Made by a program: the position numbers and the translations under genes. The notes below the pieces were generated by a model. It worked only from the letters and a program-made list of their open reading frames with translations. It was not told the origin of the DNA and made no database searches. A stretch of 64,000 nucleotides of DNA from an uncultured Agathobacter sp. (lineage in GTDB: Bacteria; Bacillota; Clostridia; Lachnospirales; Lachnospiraceae), in NCBI GenBank assembly GCA_934307695.1, contig CAKRCS010000001.1, forward strand, positions 310,001-374,000, given 5' to 3'. Of the stretch, positions 17,097 to 26,358 are shown piece by piece (positions within the stretch are counted from its first letter, which is position 1; every line of letters starts with the position of its first letter).

Positions 17097-18041
17097 ATGA
17101 TTAAGTCAGCAATTTGTGAAATGCTGGGTATTGAATATCCGGTATTTCAAGGTGGTATGGCTTGGATCGCTGACGGTAAACTGGCCGCTGCCGTGTCCAA
17201 CGGCGGCGGTCTTGGCATTATTGCGGCAGGAAATGCTCCTGGTGATTATGTCAGACAGCATATTCAAGTTGCCAAGAGGATCACCAATAAACCTATTGGT
17301 GTAAATATTATGCTTCTAAGTCCGTTTGCGGATGAGGTTGCAAAAGTTGTTATAGAAGAAAAAGTTGAGGTTGTAACCACGGGTGCAGGCAATCCATCTA
17401 AATATATTAAGGAATGGCTTGCTGCAGGAATTAAGGTTATTCCTGTTGTGGCTTCAGTTGCTATGGCGAAGCTGATGACTCGCCTCGGTGCTTCTGCTCT
17501 TATTGCAGAGGGTGGCGAAAGCGGCGGTCATGTTGGCGAGCTTACCACGATGGTGCTTGTTCCGCAAATCTGCGATGCGACCACTTTGCCGGTCATTGCC
17601 GCAGGTGGTATTGCAGATGGCAGAGGGGTTGCCGCAGCATTTATGCTCGGTGCCTGCGGTGTGCAGATGGGAACCCGTTTCCTTAGTGCTAATGAATGCA
17701 CGATTCATCCCACATATAAGGAAAAGATCTTAAAAGCCACGGATCTTTGTACGATGGTAACAGGTAAGCGCTTGGGACACCCCGTTCGCAGTCTCCGCAC
17801 GCAGTTTGCCAGAGAGTATTCCAAGGCTGAATACGGCGGTATGCCGGACGAAGAATTGGAAGCGCTGGCAACCGGTGCATTGAGGCTTGCTGTACAGGAA
17901 GGTGACAACGAAAAGGGGTGTTTTCTCTCCGGTCAGATCGCCGCTATGGTCAAGAAAGAGCAGCCTGCGGCAGAAATTGTTAAGGAAGTTATGGAGGAAG
18001 CCGAGCCTATCCTTCTGAGGGCAAAAGAGTGGGTAAAATAG
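17097..18041 (+). CDS. fabK: enoyl-ACP reductase II (FabK-type flavoprotein)
   Basis: A 314-residue FMN-dependent TIM-barrel protein that reduces trans-2-enoyl-ACP, the last step of each elongation round. It begins ICEMLGIEYPVFQGGMAWIA, typical of FabK. AEGGESGGHVGE near residue 140 holds the catalytic His region, and AAGGIADGRGVAAAFMLGA is the FMN phosphate loop. FabK is the triclosan-insensitive type. Nitronate monooxygenases share the fold, but the FAS context decides. I chose the ATG at 17097 because the TTG/ATG at 17088-17091 sit too close to the only upstream purine stretch. It overlaps fabD. Confidence 0.92.
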   Translation: MIKSAICEMLGIEYPVFQGGMAWIADGKLAAAVSNGGGLGIIAAGNAPGDYVRQHIQVAKRITNKPIGVNIMLLSPFADEVAKVVIEEKVEVVTTGAGNPSKYIKEWLAAGIKVIPVVASVAMAKLMTRLGASALIAEGGESGGHVGELTTMVLVPQICDATTLPVIAAGGIADGRGVAAAFMLGACGVQMGTRFLSANECTIHPTYKEKILKATDLCTMVTGKRLGHPVRSLRTQFAREYSKAEYGGMPDEELEALATGALRLAVQEGDNEKGCFLSGQIAAMVKKEQPAAEIVKEVMEEAEPILLRAKEWVK

Positions 18042-18928
18042 CATTTGTATTTTCAGGTCAGGGCGACCAGTTCCCCGGTATGGGAAAAGACCTGTATGAA
18101 AAATATCCGGTTGCTAAAAAGATTTTTGACCTATGCGACGACATCCGCCCCGGCACATCTTCTCAGTGCTTTCATGGCACGGAAGAAGAATTAAAGGAAA
18201 CCAAGAACACACAGCCTTGCCTTTTTGCAATGGAGCTTGCGGCGGCAACTGTTCTGATTGAAAAAGGAATTGCTCCCGATGTGGTTGCCGGTTTTTCTCT
18301 CGGTGAGGTCGTTGCCGCAACGGTCAGCGGAGCATTTGACAGCGAGACAGGATTCCGCCTTGTCTGCAAACGCGGAGAATTGATGCAGAGCGAGGCTGAA
18401 AGATTTGATACATCTATGGCGGCAGTTGTAAAGCTGACACCCGAACGGGTGCAGGAGGTATGCAATAAATATTCCGAAGTTTATCCCGTAAACTTCAACT
18501 GCCCCGGACAGATCAGCGTATCAGGTATTTCCTCTCAAATGACGGACTTTTTTGCCGATGTCAAGGCGGCAGGCGGCAGAGCCATTCCGCTGAAAGTAAA
18601 AGGAGCTTTCCATTCACCTTTTATGAAAGCAGCAGCAGAGTCTTTTGCCGAAGAACTGGAAAAGGCAGAGACTAGGGAAAGAAGCATTACGCTCTATTCC
18701 AATATGACCGCCGAAGTCTATACGGATGATGTTGTAGGCTTGCTTTCTAAGCAGATATGCAGCCCTGTGCAGTGGGAAAAGATCATCCGTAATATGATTG
18801 CCGACGGCGTTGATGCTTTTATTGAAATCGGTCCCGGCAAAACACTTACCAATATGATTAAGAAAATTGATGCAGAAGTAAAAGCTGTATCGGTGAACGA
18901 TTATTTGGCGGAGGTGGATGTATGTTAA
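18029..18928 (+). CDS. fabD: malonyl-CoA:ACP transacylase
   Basis: A 299-residue transacylase that moves malonyl from CoA to ACP. It starts with IAFVFSGQGDQFPGMG, has the substrate Arg in CKRGELMQ and the catalytic His in KGAFHSPFM. The nucleophile elbow reads GFSLGE instead of the usual GHSLGE: Ser is kept but the preceding His is Phe. GTG start, overlapping fabK by 13 bases and fabG by seven, so it is tightly coupled. Confidence 0.93.
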   Translation: MGKIAFVFSGQGDQFPGMGKDLYEKYPVAKKIFDLCDDIRPGTSSQCFHGTEEELKETKNTQPCLFAMELAAATVLIEKGIAPDVVAGFSLGEVVAATVSGAFDSETGFRLVCKRGELMQSEAERFDTSMAAVVKLTPERVQEVCNKYSEVYPVNFNCPGQISVSGISSQMTDFFADVKAAGGRAIPLKVKGAFHSPFMKAAAESFAEELEKAETRERSITLYSNMTAEVYTDDVVGLLSKQICSPVQWEKIIRNMIADGVDAFIEIGPGKTLTNMIKKIDAEVKAVSVNDYLAEVDVC

Positions 18929-19650
18929 AAGGAAAAACAGCAGTTGTAACCGGTGGTTCTCGTGGCATCGGTGAGGCAATCGTATATAAGTTGGCATCAA
19001 TGGGTGCTAATGTAGCTGTCATTTATGCAGGCAGTAGGGCCGCCGCAGAGAGGGTTTGCGAAAAATGCAAGCAGGAATACAGCGTGGAAGCAAAAGCTTA
19101 TCAATGCAATGTTGCTGATTTTTCTGCGGCAAAGGAAACCGTTGCAAAGATTAAAACTGAGTTTGGTACAGCACAAATTCTTATCAATAACGCAGGCATT
19201 ACCCGTGACGGTCTGCTTGCTATGATGAAAGAAGAAGATTTTGATTCGGTTCTGGATACCAATCTCAAAGGCGCTTTCAACATGATCCGTCATATGACAG
19301 GACTGTTTATCAGAGCTCGTGAAGGCTGCATAATCAATATGGCTTCTGTTGCGGGAATTATGGGAAACGCAGGTCAGTGTAACTACTCTGCTTCGAAAGC
19401 AGGTCTTATTGGACTTACAAAGTCTGTGGCAAAGGAGCTTGCGCCGAAGGGCATCCGTTGTAATGCGGTTGCACCCGGCTTTATCGCAACGGATATGACA
19501 GGAAATCAGACAGACAATCCGCTTCTGAATATGATCCCCCTTGGCAAGATGGGCGAAACAGATGATGTGGCAGATGCAGTGGCATATCTTATAACTGCAA
19601 AATACGTAACCGGCGAAGTCCTCCGTATTGACGGTGGCCTCGCTATGTAA
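18922..19650 (+). CDS. fabG: 3-oxoacyl-ACP reductase
   Basis: A 242-residue NADPH-dependent short-chain dehydrogenase that reduces 3-oxoacyl-ACP. It has the cofactor loop GGSRGIGEA, NNAG at ~85, and the catalytic Ser-Tyr-Lys as NMASVAG and YSASKAG. It ends GEVLRIDGGLAM like typical FabG. It overlaps fabD and is followed by a 12-bp gap with AAGGAG for fabF. Confidence 0.95.
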   Translation: MLKGKTAVVTGGSRGIGEAIVYKLASMGANVAVIYAGSRAAAERVCEKCKQEYSVEAKAYQCNVADFSAAKETVAKIKTEFGTAQILINNAGITRDGLLAMMKEEDFDSVLDTNLKGAFNMIRHMTGLFIRAREGCIINMASVAGIMGNAGQCNYSASKAGLIGLTKSVAKELAPKGIRCNAVAPGFIATDMTGNQTDNPLLNMIPLGKMGETDDVADAVAYLITAKYVTGEVLRIDGGLAM

Positions 19651-19661
19651 GGAGAAAAAAT

Positions 19662-20900
19662 ATGAGTGAAAACAGACGAGTTGTTGTTACCGGTATCGGT
19701 GCAATTACCCCTTTGGGAAACAATGTGGCTGATACCTGGAACGGTTTGAAGAACGGCAAAAACGGCATTGCTCCCATTACACTTTTTGATACAGAGAAAT
19801 ATAAGGCAAAGTTGGCTGCCGAAGTCAAGGACTTCGATCCCAAAGAATACTTAGAGATTAATGATGTGCTTCGTACTGATCGCTATGCACAGTTTGCCGT
19901 TGCAGCAGCACAGCAGGCAGTGGACGAAAGCGGTGTCGAAGGTACTGTTGAGCCCGAACGCTTTGCCGTTATATTCGGTACGGGTATCGGTGGCATCGGT
20001 ACTTTTGAAACGGAGCACACCAAGCTGATGGAGAAAGGCCCCCGCCGTGTTTCTCCGCTGTTTGTACCTATGATGATCGGCAATATGGCAGCCGGTATGA
20101 TTGCCATTCGCCACGATTGCCGTGGCTCTGCCATGCCTGCTGTTACGGCTTGCGCTTCCGGTTCCAATGCTATCGGTGAAGCTATGCGCCTTGTTCGTCA
20201 CGGGTATGCGGATGCCGTAATTACCGGCGGTGCCGAAGCCGCCATTGTTCCTTCTGCTATCGCAGGTTTTGTGAATATGAAGGCGCTTTCCACTTCTGAA
20301 AATCCCGACGAGGCATCCCTGCCTTTTGATAAGCGCAGGGGTGGATTTGTTATCGGTGAAGGTGCTGTTGCACTGGTACTTGAAGAATACGAACACGCAA
20401 AAGCTCGTGGTGCAAAGATTTACGGTGAGGTGTGCGGCTACGGTTCAACCTGCGACGCTCATCATATCACAGCACCGCATCCCGATGCGCGTGGCGGCGC
20501 ACAGGCAATGATGGACGCTATGAAGGAAGCAGGCTATACAGATACGGATACCGTTTATGTCAATGCACACGGCACGGGTACTCCAATGAATGATGTGATT
20601 GAGACGGCTGCTATTAAGAAAGCCCTTGGCGAAGATAACGCAAAGAAAGCGTATGTAAGCTCCACAAAGTCAATGACAGGACATATGCTTGGCGCAGCAG
20701 GTGCAATTGAAGCACTGGCTTGCCTTTTTGCACTCAACGAGGGCGTGATTCCTCCTACAATCCATTTGGATGAGCAGGATGAAAATTGTGATCTGAACTG
20801 TGTGCCGAATACTGCCGTGGAAGCAGACATTACACTAGCACTTTCCAATTCTCTTGGATTTGGCGGTCATAACGCTTGTCTTGCTTTCAGAAAGGTGTAA
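19662..20900 (+). CDS. fabF: beta-ketoacyl-ACP synthase II
   Basis: A 412-residue condensing enzyme that extends acyl-ACP with malonyl-ACP. The catalytic Cys is in VTACASGSNAIGEA (~165) and the two His are in VNAHGTGTP and STKSMTGHMLGAAG. GLGFGGHNAC-like SLGFGGHNACLAF lies at the end. No FabH (KAS III) gene is in the cluster, so this is the only condensing enzyme and chain initiation must come from elsewhere. Confidence 0.95.
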   Translation: MSENRRVVVTGIGAITPLGNNVADTWNGLKNGKNGIAPITLFDTEKYKAKLAAEVKDFDPKEYLEINDVLRTDRYAQFAVAAAQQAVDESGVEGTVEPERFAVIFGTGIGGIGTFETEHTKLMEKGPRRVSPLFVPMMIGNMAAGMIAIRHDCRGSAMPAVTACASGSNAIGEAMRLVRHGYADAVITGGAEAAIVPSAIAGFVNMKALSTSENPDEASLPFDKRRGGFVIGEGAVALVLEEYEHAKARGAKIYGEVCGYGSTCDAHHITAPHPDARGGAQAMMDAMKEAGYTDTDTVYVNAHGTGTPMNDVIETAAIKKALGEDNAKKAYVSSTKSMTGHMLGAAGAIEALACLFALNEGVIPPTIHLDEQDENCDLNCVPNTAVEADITLALSNSLGFGGHNACLAFRKV

Positions 20901-20904
20901 TCCG

Positions 20905-21327
20905 ATGAAAGAAACAGATATTCGCAAATATGCCGAGCTGATGAAGGAGCTTGGGCTGACCGGACTTGAAATCACAGAAGAAAACAGTAAGGTCCGTTTG
21001 GAGCGTTCCGTTGGGACTTCGGTGCAAGAAACCGTATATTCTGTTCCTGAACCTACCGGCACAACACAGGCTCCGTCCGAACCGAAAGACTACATCAGCG
21101 TAAAATCGCCCATCGTCGGTGTGTTTTATGCAGCTCCCGCTGAAAATGCTGATTCCTATGTTTCTATCGGCGATACGGTGACAAAGGGGCAAACTCTTTG
21201 TATTGTCGAGGCGATGAAAATGATGAATGAAATTACTGCTGAAGAAGAAGGCGTCATTTCGGAGATCTGCGTTACAAATGGGCAGGTTGTAGAATACGGA
21301 ACAGAATTGTTCCGTATCAAGAGGTAA
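20905..21327 (+). CDS. accB: biotin carboxyl carrier protein of acetyl-CoA carboxylase
   Basis: A 140-residue BCCP. An N-terminal helix region (KYAELMKELGLTGLEI) is linked by a Pro/Thr stretch to the biotinyl domain, with the biotin Lys in VEAMKMMNEI. The ATG at 20905 has AAGGTG upstream, whereas the longer frame from 20854 runs inside fabF. It would need the host biotin ligase, since none is encoded in the element. Confidence 0.93.
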   Translation: MKETDIRKYAELMKELGLTGLEITEENSKVRLERSVGTSVQETVYSVPEPTGTTQAPSEPKDYISVKSPIVGVFYAAPAENADSYVSIGDTVTKGQTLCIVEAMKMMNEITAEEEGVISEICVTNGQVVEYGTELFRIKR

Positions 21328-21331
21328 GGCT

Positions 21332-21748
21332 ATGAACAGAGAAGAAATAATGAATATACTTCCTCACAGAGACAATATGCTGCTTCTTGACGATGTGGAA
21401 AACAAGAACGGCACCGCTGTCGGGCATTATACCGTCCGTGGTGATGAGTTCTTCCTCAAGGGACATTTCCCTGATAATCCTATCGTGCCGGGCGTTATTC
21501 TCTGTGAGATACTGGCTCAGTCCGCTTGCGTACTGATGCAGGATGCAATGAGCGAAGGTAAATTACCCGTTTATACAGGACTTAATAATGTAAAATTCCG
21601 TTCGCCTGTCAAACCCGGTGACACCGTTGAAACACAGTGCCGTATCAAACGAGCAAAGCACCCTTTCTACTTTGCTGAAGGTACAGTTACGGTGGACGGA
21701 CGGCTATGCGTATCGGCAGAATTTTCCTTTGCAATTACAGGAGCATAA
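21332..21748 (+). CDS. fabZ: 3-hydroxyacyl-ACP dehydratase
   Basis: A 138-residue hotdog dehydratase that makes trans-2-enoyl-ACP. LPHRDNMLLLDDV is near the N-terminus. The catalytic His is in LKGHFPDNPIVPGV and the Glu in CEILAQSA. It is the only dehydratase in the cluster and no FabA/FabM-type isomerase is seen, so products are expected to be saturated unless host enzymes act on them. Confidence 0.95.
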   Translation: MNREEIMNILPHRDNMLLLDDVENKNGTAVGHYTVRGDEFFLKGHFPDNPIVPGVILCEILAQSACVLMQDAMSEGKLPVYTGLNNVKFRSPVKPGDTVETQCRIKRAKHPFYFAEGTVTVDGRLCVSAEFSFAITGA

Positions 21749-21751
21749 ACT

Positions 21752-23059
21752 ATGTTTTCAAAAATACTGATCGCCAACCGTGGCGAGATCGCTGTCCGCA
21801 TCATTCGCGCTTGCAAGGAAATGGGCATAGCTACGGTTGCTGTATATTCCGAGGCAGATAAAAACGCCCTTCACGTGGCGCTTGCCGATCAAAGCTATTG
21901 CATCGGAGACCCCGAAGCCTCGGAAAGCTATCTGAATGAAAACCAAATTATCAGCACCGCTATTTTAGCAGGTGCCCAGGCGATTCATCCCGGTTATGGA
22001 TTTCTTTCTGAAAATGCACATTTTGCCCGTGCCTGCAGAAAGAACGGATTGGTATTTATCGGTCCGGATCCCGAAAGCATGGAACGCCTTAGTGATAAAG
22101 CGATCTTGAAAGAGCTGATTCGAGGTACGGGGCTATCGGTCATTCCGGGAACAAAAGCGGTCGCTTCCGCCCAGGAAGCAAAGCGAGCAGCCGACAGGAT
22201 CGGATATCCCGTAATGCTCAAAGCCTGTGCAGGCGGCGGTGGACGGGGCATCCGTCTGATCCGCTCGGAAGATGAACTGGAGGATGCCTATCATCAAGCT
22301 ACAAGCGAAGCAATTAGTGCCTTTGGAGATGGCAGTGTATATCTTGAAAAATATGTCTTTCCCGCAAGGCATGTGGAATTGCAGATTCTTGCCGACGAAC
22401 ACGGAAATGCCGTGTGCCTTGGAGACCGTGACTGCTCTCTCCAGAGAAGAAACCAAAAACTACTGGAAGAAACACCTTCTCCCGCTGTTAGTGATGAGCA
22501 ACGTCAAAAGATTATAGAGCTTGCGGTAGATGCCGTAAAGAAGATCGGCTATGTAGGTGCCGGTACGCTTGAATTTCTGCTTGACCGTGAAGGAAACTTC
22601 TGGTTTATGGAAATGAATGTACGGCTGCAAGTGGAGCACTGTGTAACAGAAATGCTGACAGGCTTTGATCTTGTGAAATGGCAGATTCGTATTGCAGCCG
22701 GTATTCCGCTGAATTTCACACAAAAAGATGTCAAAATAAAAGGTTCAGCAATCGAATGTCGCATCAACGCAGGTAGCTGCGGAGCTTTGAAGATGCTCCA
22801 TGTTCCGGGAGGTCCGTCTGTGCGATTTGATACCTGCTTGGTTGCAGGCACAGTCGTATCACCTTACTACGATTCACTTCTTGGAAAACTAATTGTGTAC
22901 GCAAAAACCCGGGAAGAAACCCTCCGTAAAATGAGGGCGGCGCTCTGTGAATTGGTGATTGACGGCATACCGACAAACATTGAGGAACAACTGCGGATTG
23001 TTGAGGATGAACGCTTTACATCCGGCAACTATGATTTAACTTTTATGGGAAACAGGTGA
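21752..23059 (+). CDS. accC: biotin carboxylase subunit of acetyl-CoA carboxylase
   Basis: A 435-residue ATP-grasp enzyme that carboxylates biotin on AccB. It has KILIANRGEIAVRIIRAC at the start, HPGYGFLSENAHFA, the Gly-rich ATP loop KACAGGGGRGIR, and EMNVRLQVEHCVTEM with the catalytic Glu/Arg region. Its length is slightly below the usual ~450. It starts four bases after fabZ. Confidence 0.95.
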   Translation: MFSKILIANRGEIAVRIIRACKEMGIATVAVYSEADKNALHVALADQSYCIGDPEASESYLNENQIISTAILAGAQAIHPGYGFLSENAHFARACRKNGLVFIGPDPESMERLSDKAILKELIRGTGLSVIPGTKAVASAQEAKRAADRIGYPVMLKACAGGGGRGIRLIRSEDELEDAYHQATSEAISAFGDGSVYLEKYVFPARHVELQILADEHGNAVCLGDRDCSLQRRNQKLLEETPSPAVSDEQRQKIIELAVDAVKKIGYVGAGTLEFLLDREGNFWFMEMNVRLQVEHCVTEMLTGFDLVKWQIRIAAGIPLNFTQKDVKIKGSAIECRINAGSCGALKMLHVPGGPSVRFDTCLVAGTVVSPYYDSLLGKLIVYAKTREETLRKMRAALCELVIDGIPTNIEEQLRIVEDERFTSGNYDLTFMGNR

Positions 23060-23063
23060 TCAA

Positions 23064-23924
23064 ATGGCATTACTCAATTTTTTGAAGCCTAAAAATCAAT
23101 TAGAAGAAGGCGGGCGTACTTCTGCTCCCGTTCAGCGTGATGCCGGAGAGCCTGAGAAAAATTGTCCGAATTGTCACAAAGACATTCTGCTGAGTCGTCT
23201 CTGGGCGAATGATCTTGTCTGTCCTTGCGGCCATCACTTTCGCATGAAGGCACGTCAGCGCATACAGACGATAACCGATAAAGGAAGTTTTCGTGAATTG
23301 TATTCCAATATGATAGCAGATAATCCGCTGAATTTTCCCGGATATAAAGATAAGATAGAAACTGTCCGTGTGGCAAGCAACGAAAAAGAGGCAGTAGTCT
23401 GCGGTACAGCTACCATTGGCAAACAAAAATGCTGTCTGTTTGTTATGGAGCCGTACTTTATGATGGGCAGTATGGGCAGTGCCGTTGGCGAAAAAATAAC
23501 CACACTGTTTGAATATGCCGTGCAGCATCGTTTGCCGGTTATCGGTTTTACCGTATCGGGCGGTGCTCGCATGCAGGAGGGGCTTTTATCCCTTATGCAG
23601 ATGGCAAAAACGAGTGCGGCAGTTAAGCGGCACAGTGATGCCGGGCTTTTATATATTGCAGTCCTCACCGATCCCACTACAGGCGGTGTGACGGCAAGCT
23701 TTGCTACGGAAGCAGATATTATTCTTGCAGAACCCGGTGCAACTGTCGGTTTTGCAGGTGCGAGGGTGATTGAGCAGACAACAAAGAAAGCTCTCCCGGA
23801 AGGATTCCAAAAGTCTGAATTTGTACTGGAACACGGATTCATTGACAGCATTATTCCGCGCTCCAACCAAAAGAAATATTTGACTGAGCTGTTAAAAATG
23901 CACGATGGGAGGGCGATGATGTGA
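23064..23924 (+). CDS. accD: acetyl-CoA carboxylase carboxyltransferase beta subunit
   Basis: A 286-residue carboxyltransferase half that pairs with AccA to make malonyl-CoA. The N-terminal zinc finger reads CPNC...VCPCGHH, so the second pair is CxC rather than the usual CxxC. The catalytic part shows FTVSGGARMQEGLLSLMQMAK and TDPTTGGVTASFA. It overlaps accA by four bases. Confidence 0.94.
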   Translation: MALLNFLKPKNQLEEGGRTSAPVQRDAGEPEKNCPNCHKDILLSRLWANDLVCPCGHHFRMKARQRIQTITDKGSFRELYSNMIADNPLNFPGYKDKIETVRVASNEKEAVVCGTATIGKQKCCLFVMEPYFMMGSMGSAVGEKITTLFEYAVQHRLPVIGFTVSGGARMQEGLLSLMQMAKTSAAVKRHSDAGLLYIAVLTDPTTGGVTASFATEADIILAEPGATVGFAGARVIEQTTKKALPEGFQKSEFVLEHGFIDSIIPRSNQKKYLTELLKMHDGRAMM

Positions 23925-24712
23925 GCGAATCAGCTTTCGAACGAGTAAAACTTGCCCGTGACAGCAAAAGACCGACGGGGCTTGATTATATTAAAAACAT
24001 TTTCAAGGGCTTTATCGAGTTTCACGGTGATCGCCGTTATGCGGATGATCCCGCTATCGTAGGTGGGATTGCGAAGCTGGATAGCACTCCCGTGACGGTA
24101 ATTGCGATTGAGAAAGGTCATACTGCAAAAGAGCGTACTTACCGCAATTTCGGTATGCCTCAGCCGGAAGGCTACCGCAAAGCCCTGCGTCTTATGAAGC
24201 AGGCAGAGAAATTCGGCAGACCGATTGTTTGCTTTGTGGATACTTCCGGTGCGTACTGTGGAATCAGTGCTGAAGAACGGGGGCAAGGACAGGCAATAGC
24301 AGAAAACCTGCTGGAAATGTCTACGCTTTGTGTGCCGATTATCTCTATTTTGATTGGCGAAGGCGGCAGCGGTGGTGCTCTTGCACTTGCGACTGCGGAC
24401 AGAGTATGGATGCTGCAAAATGCCGTGTATTCCGTTATTTCACCGGAGGGCTGTGCAAGTATTCTTTGGAAAGACTCTGCCAAGGCAGAAACTGCGGCAG
24501 CAAGCCTTAGATTAACCGCCGAGGATGCTAAGAGCCTTGGCGTAATAGAACGCATCCTTTCCGAAAATGACATCGGCAAAAAAGAATTTTACGACCGCAT
24601 CCGTACCATTTTAACGGAAGAAATCAAGGAATTGTCAGGCGATATTGACTTGACGCAGAATCGCTATGACAGATTCCGTAATCTTGGCGTCAGTGCTGTT
24701 ATTAAGGAGTAA
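23921..24712 (+). CDS. accA: acetyl-CoA carboxylase carboxyltransferase alpha subunit
   Basis: A 263-residue partner of AccD. FKGFIEFHGDRRYADDPA is near the start, followed by FGMPQPEGYRKALRLMKQAEKF, FVDTSGAYCG and GEGGSGGALALA. A GTG start lies within the end of accD. It completes a full AccABCD set inside the element, giving a dedicated malonyl-CoA supply. Confidence 0.95.
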   Translation: MSESAFERVKLARDSKRPTGLDYIKNIFKGFIEFHGDRRYADDPAIVGGIAKLDSTPVTVIAIEKGHTAKERTYRNFGMPQPEGYRKALRLMKQAEKFGRPIVCFVDTSGAYCGISAEERGQGQAIAENLLEMSTLCVPIISILIGEGGSGGALALATADRVWMLQNAVYSVISPEGCASILWKDSAKAETAAASLRLTAEDAKSLGVIERILSENDIGKKEFYDRIRTILTEEIKELSGDIDLTQNRYDRFRNLGVSAVIKE

Positions 24713-24714
24713 AT

Positions 24715-26358
24715 ATGAGCATATACAAACAGTATTGTAATGAGATTGTCGATGAAAACGGCAGGCTGCAAAAATTGACACTTGAATATCCCGACAACTT
24801 TAACTTCGGTTATGATGTTGTTGATAAAATTGCAGATGAAACACCGGAGAAACGTGCACTTGTATGGTGCAATGTTGAAGGCGAAGAGCATATTTTTTCA
24901 TTTGCAGATATAAAGAAATACAGCAATCAGATGGCAAATGTATTTCGCAGTGCGGGAATCGGTCACGGCGACCGTGTGATATTGATTTTGAAGCGGCACT
25001 ATGAATATTGGTTTGCGGCAGTTGCGCTGCACAAGCTGGGTGCGGTAATGATCCCGGCGACCCATATGCTGACGGTCAGTGACTTTGTATATCGCATTAA
25101 GTCCTCTAAAGTAAAAGCGATTGTGTGTACCACACAGAATGAGGTGCCCGAAAAAATCACTGCGGCGCTGAAAGAGGCAAACATGACGGCAAAACTGTGG
25201 TGCGTTCAGAAGGATGCAGACGGCTTTGAAAATCTGACGGAGGCTATGAGAGAAGCCCCTGAAAAATTTGAGCGTGTGCAGACCTTAGCTACCGATCCGA
25301 TGATGTTGTATTTCACATCGGGTACTACCGGTTATCCCAAAGGCGTCATTCACGAGCACAGCTATCCTCTCGCACATATCGTCACAGCAAAGTATTGGCA
25401 TCAGGCAGAGGATAACGGACTTCACTTCACAGTTGCGGAAACAGGATGGGCAAAGGCATCCTGGGGAAAGATTTACGGACAGTGGCTCGTCGGCAGCGCC
25501 GTCATGGTGTATGACTTCGATAACTTTGAACCCAAACAATTAACCGCTGTGATCAATCGTTATGGCGTAACTTCTTTCTGCGCACCTCCTACGGTTTACC
25601 GCTACCTTGTGCGTAAAGGTATTCCCGACATGCCGTCGCTCAAACATGCAACAACGGCAGGTGAAATGTTGGCTCCCGAAGTATTCCGTAAGTTTACAGA
25701 ACGCACCGGACTTCAACTCTGCGAGGGATACGGTCAGACCGAGACAACGTTATTGATGGCAAATTTCAAAGGTTACGATGCTGTAGAGGGTTCTATGGGT
25801 ACACCCTCGCCCTTTTACAATATTGAGCTTCGCGGAAAGAACGGAAAACCCGTCGACACCTATGAAATAGGCGAGGTTGTTATTGTTCCCGAAAAAGCGG
25901 GCAAGCAACCCGGTGTGTTCGCCGCATATCTGGACAATGAGGAACAGTATAGTTATGTTTGGCGTGACGGTGTGTACCATACGGGTGATGCTGCGTATAT
26001 GGACGAAAATGGTCGGTATTGGTTCCACGGTCGCTTCGACGATATTATAAAGACAGGCGGTTTCAGAGTAGGACCTTACGAAGTGGAAAATGTGCTGATG
26101 GAGCATCCCGCTGTTGTAGAATGCAGCGTAATCGGAGTACCGGATGCGCTGAGAGGTCAGTCAATCAAGGCGGTTATTGTTCTTGGTGCAGGATATGAGC
26201 CTTCGCAGGAGCTTGAGTTGGAGATCAAAAATTTCTGTAATCAAAAGCTTGCAGAATACAAATGGATTCGCATTATTGAGTTCGTAATCGAGATGCCCAA
26301 GACAATCAGCGGCAAAATACAAAAGACTGTCCTTCGCAGTCAGAATGAAACTGTATGA
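24715..26358 (+). CDS. acyl-CoA synthetase (AMP-forming, ACSM-like)
   Basis: A 547-residue ANL-superfamily ligase that activates a carboxylic acid with ATP and passes it to CoA (or possibly to ACP). Motifs: YFTSGTTGYPKG (P-loop), GYGQTET, YHTGD, GRFDDIIKTGGFRVGP (hinge) and the adenylation Lys in KTISGKIQK. It resembles medium-chain acyl-CoA synthetases of the acetyl/butyryl type. It lies two bases after accA, in the place where no housekeeping FAS gene is expected. By inference it may provide the primer that FabH normally supplies. The substrate is unknown. Confidence 0.88.
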   Translation: MSIYKQYCNEIVDENGRLQKLTLEYPDNFNFGYDVVDKIADETPEKRALVWCNVEGEEHIFSFADIKKYSNQMANVFRSAGIGHGDRVILILKRHYEYWFAAVALHKLGAVMIPATHMLTVSDFVYRIKSSKVKAIVCTTQNEVPEKITAALKEANMTAKLWCVQKDADGFENLTEAMREAPEKFERVQTLATDPMMLYFTSGTTGYPKGVIHEHSYPLAHIVTAKYWHQAEDNGLHFTVAETGWAKASWGKIYGQWLVGSAVMVYDFDNFEPKQLTAVINRYGVTSFCAPPTVYRYLVRKGIPDMPSLKHATTAGEMLAPEVFRKFTERTGLQLCEGYGQTETTLLMANFKGYDAVEGSMGTPSPFYNIELRGKNGKPVDTYEIGEVVIVPEKAGKQPGVFAAYLDNEEQYSYVWRDGVYHTGDAAYMDENGRYWFHGRFDDIIKTGGFRVGPYEVENVLMEHPAVVECSVIGVPDALRGQSIKAVIVLGAGYEPSQELELEIKNFCNQKLAEYKWIRIIEFVIEMPKTISGKIQKTVLRSQNETV

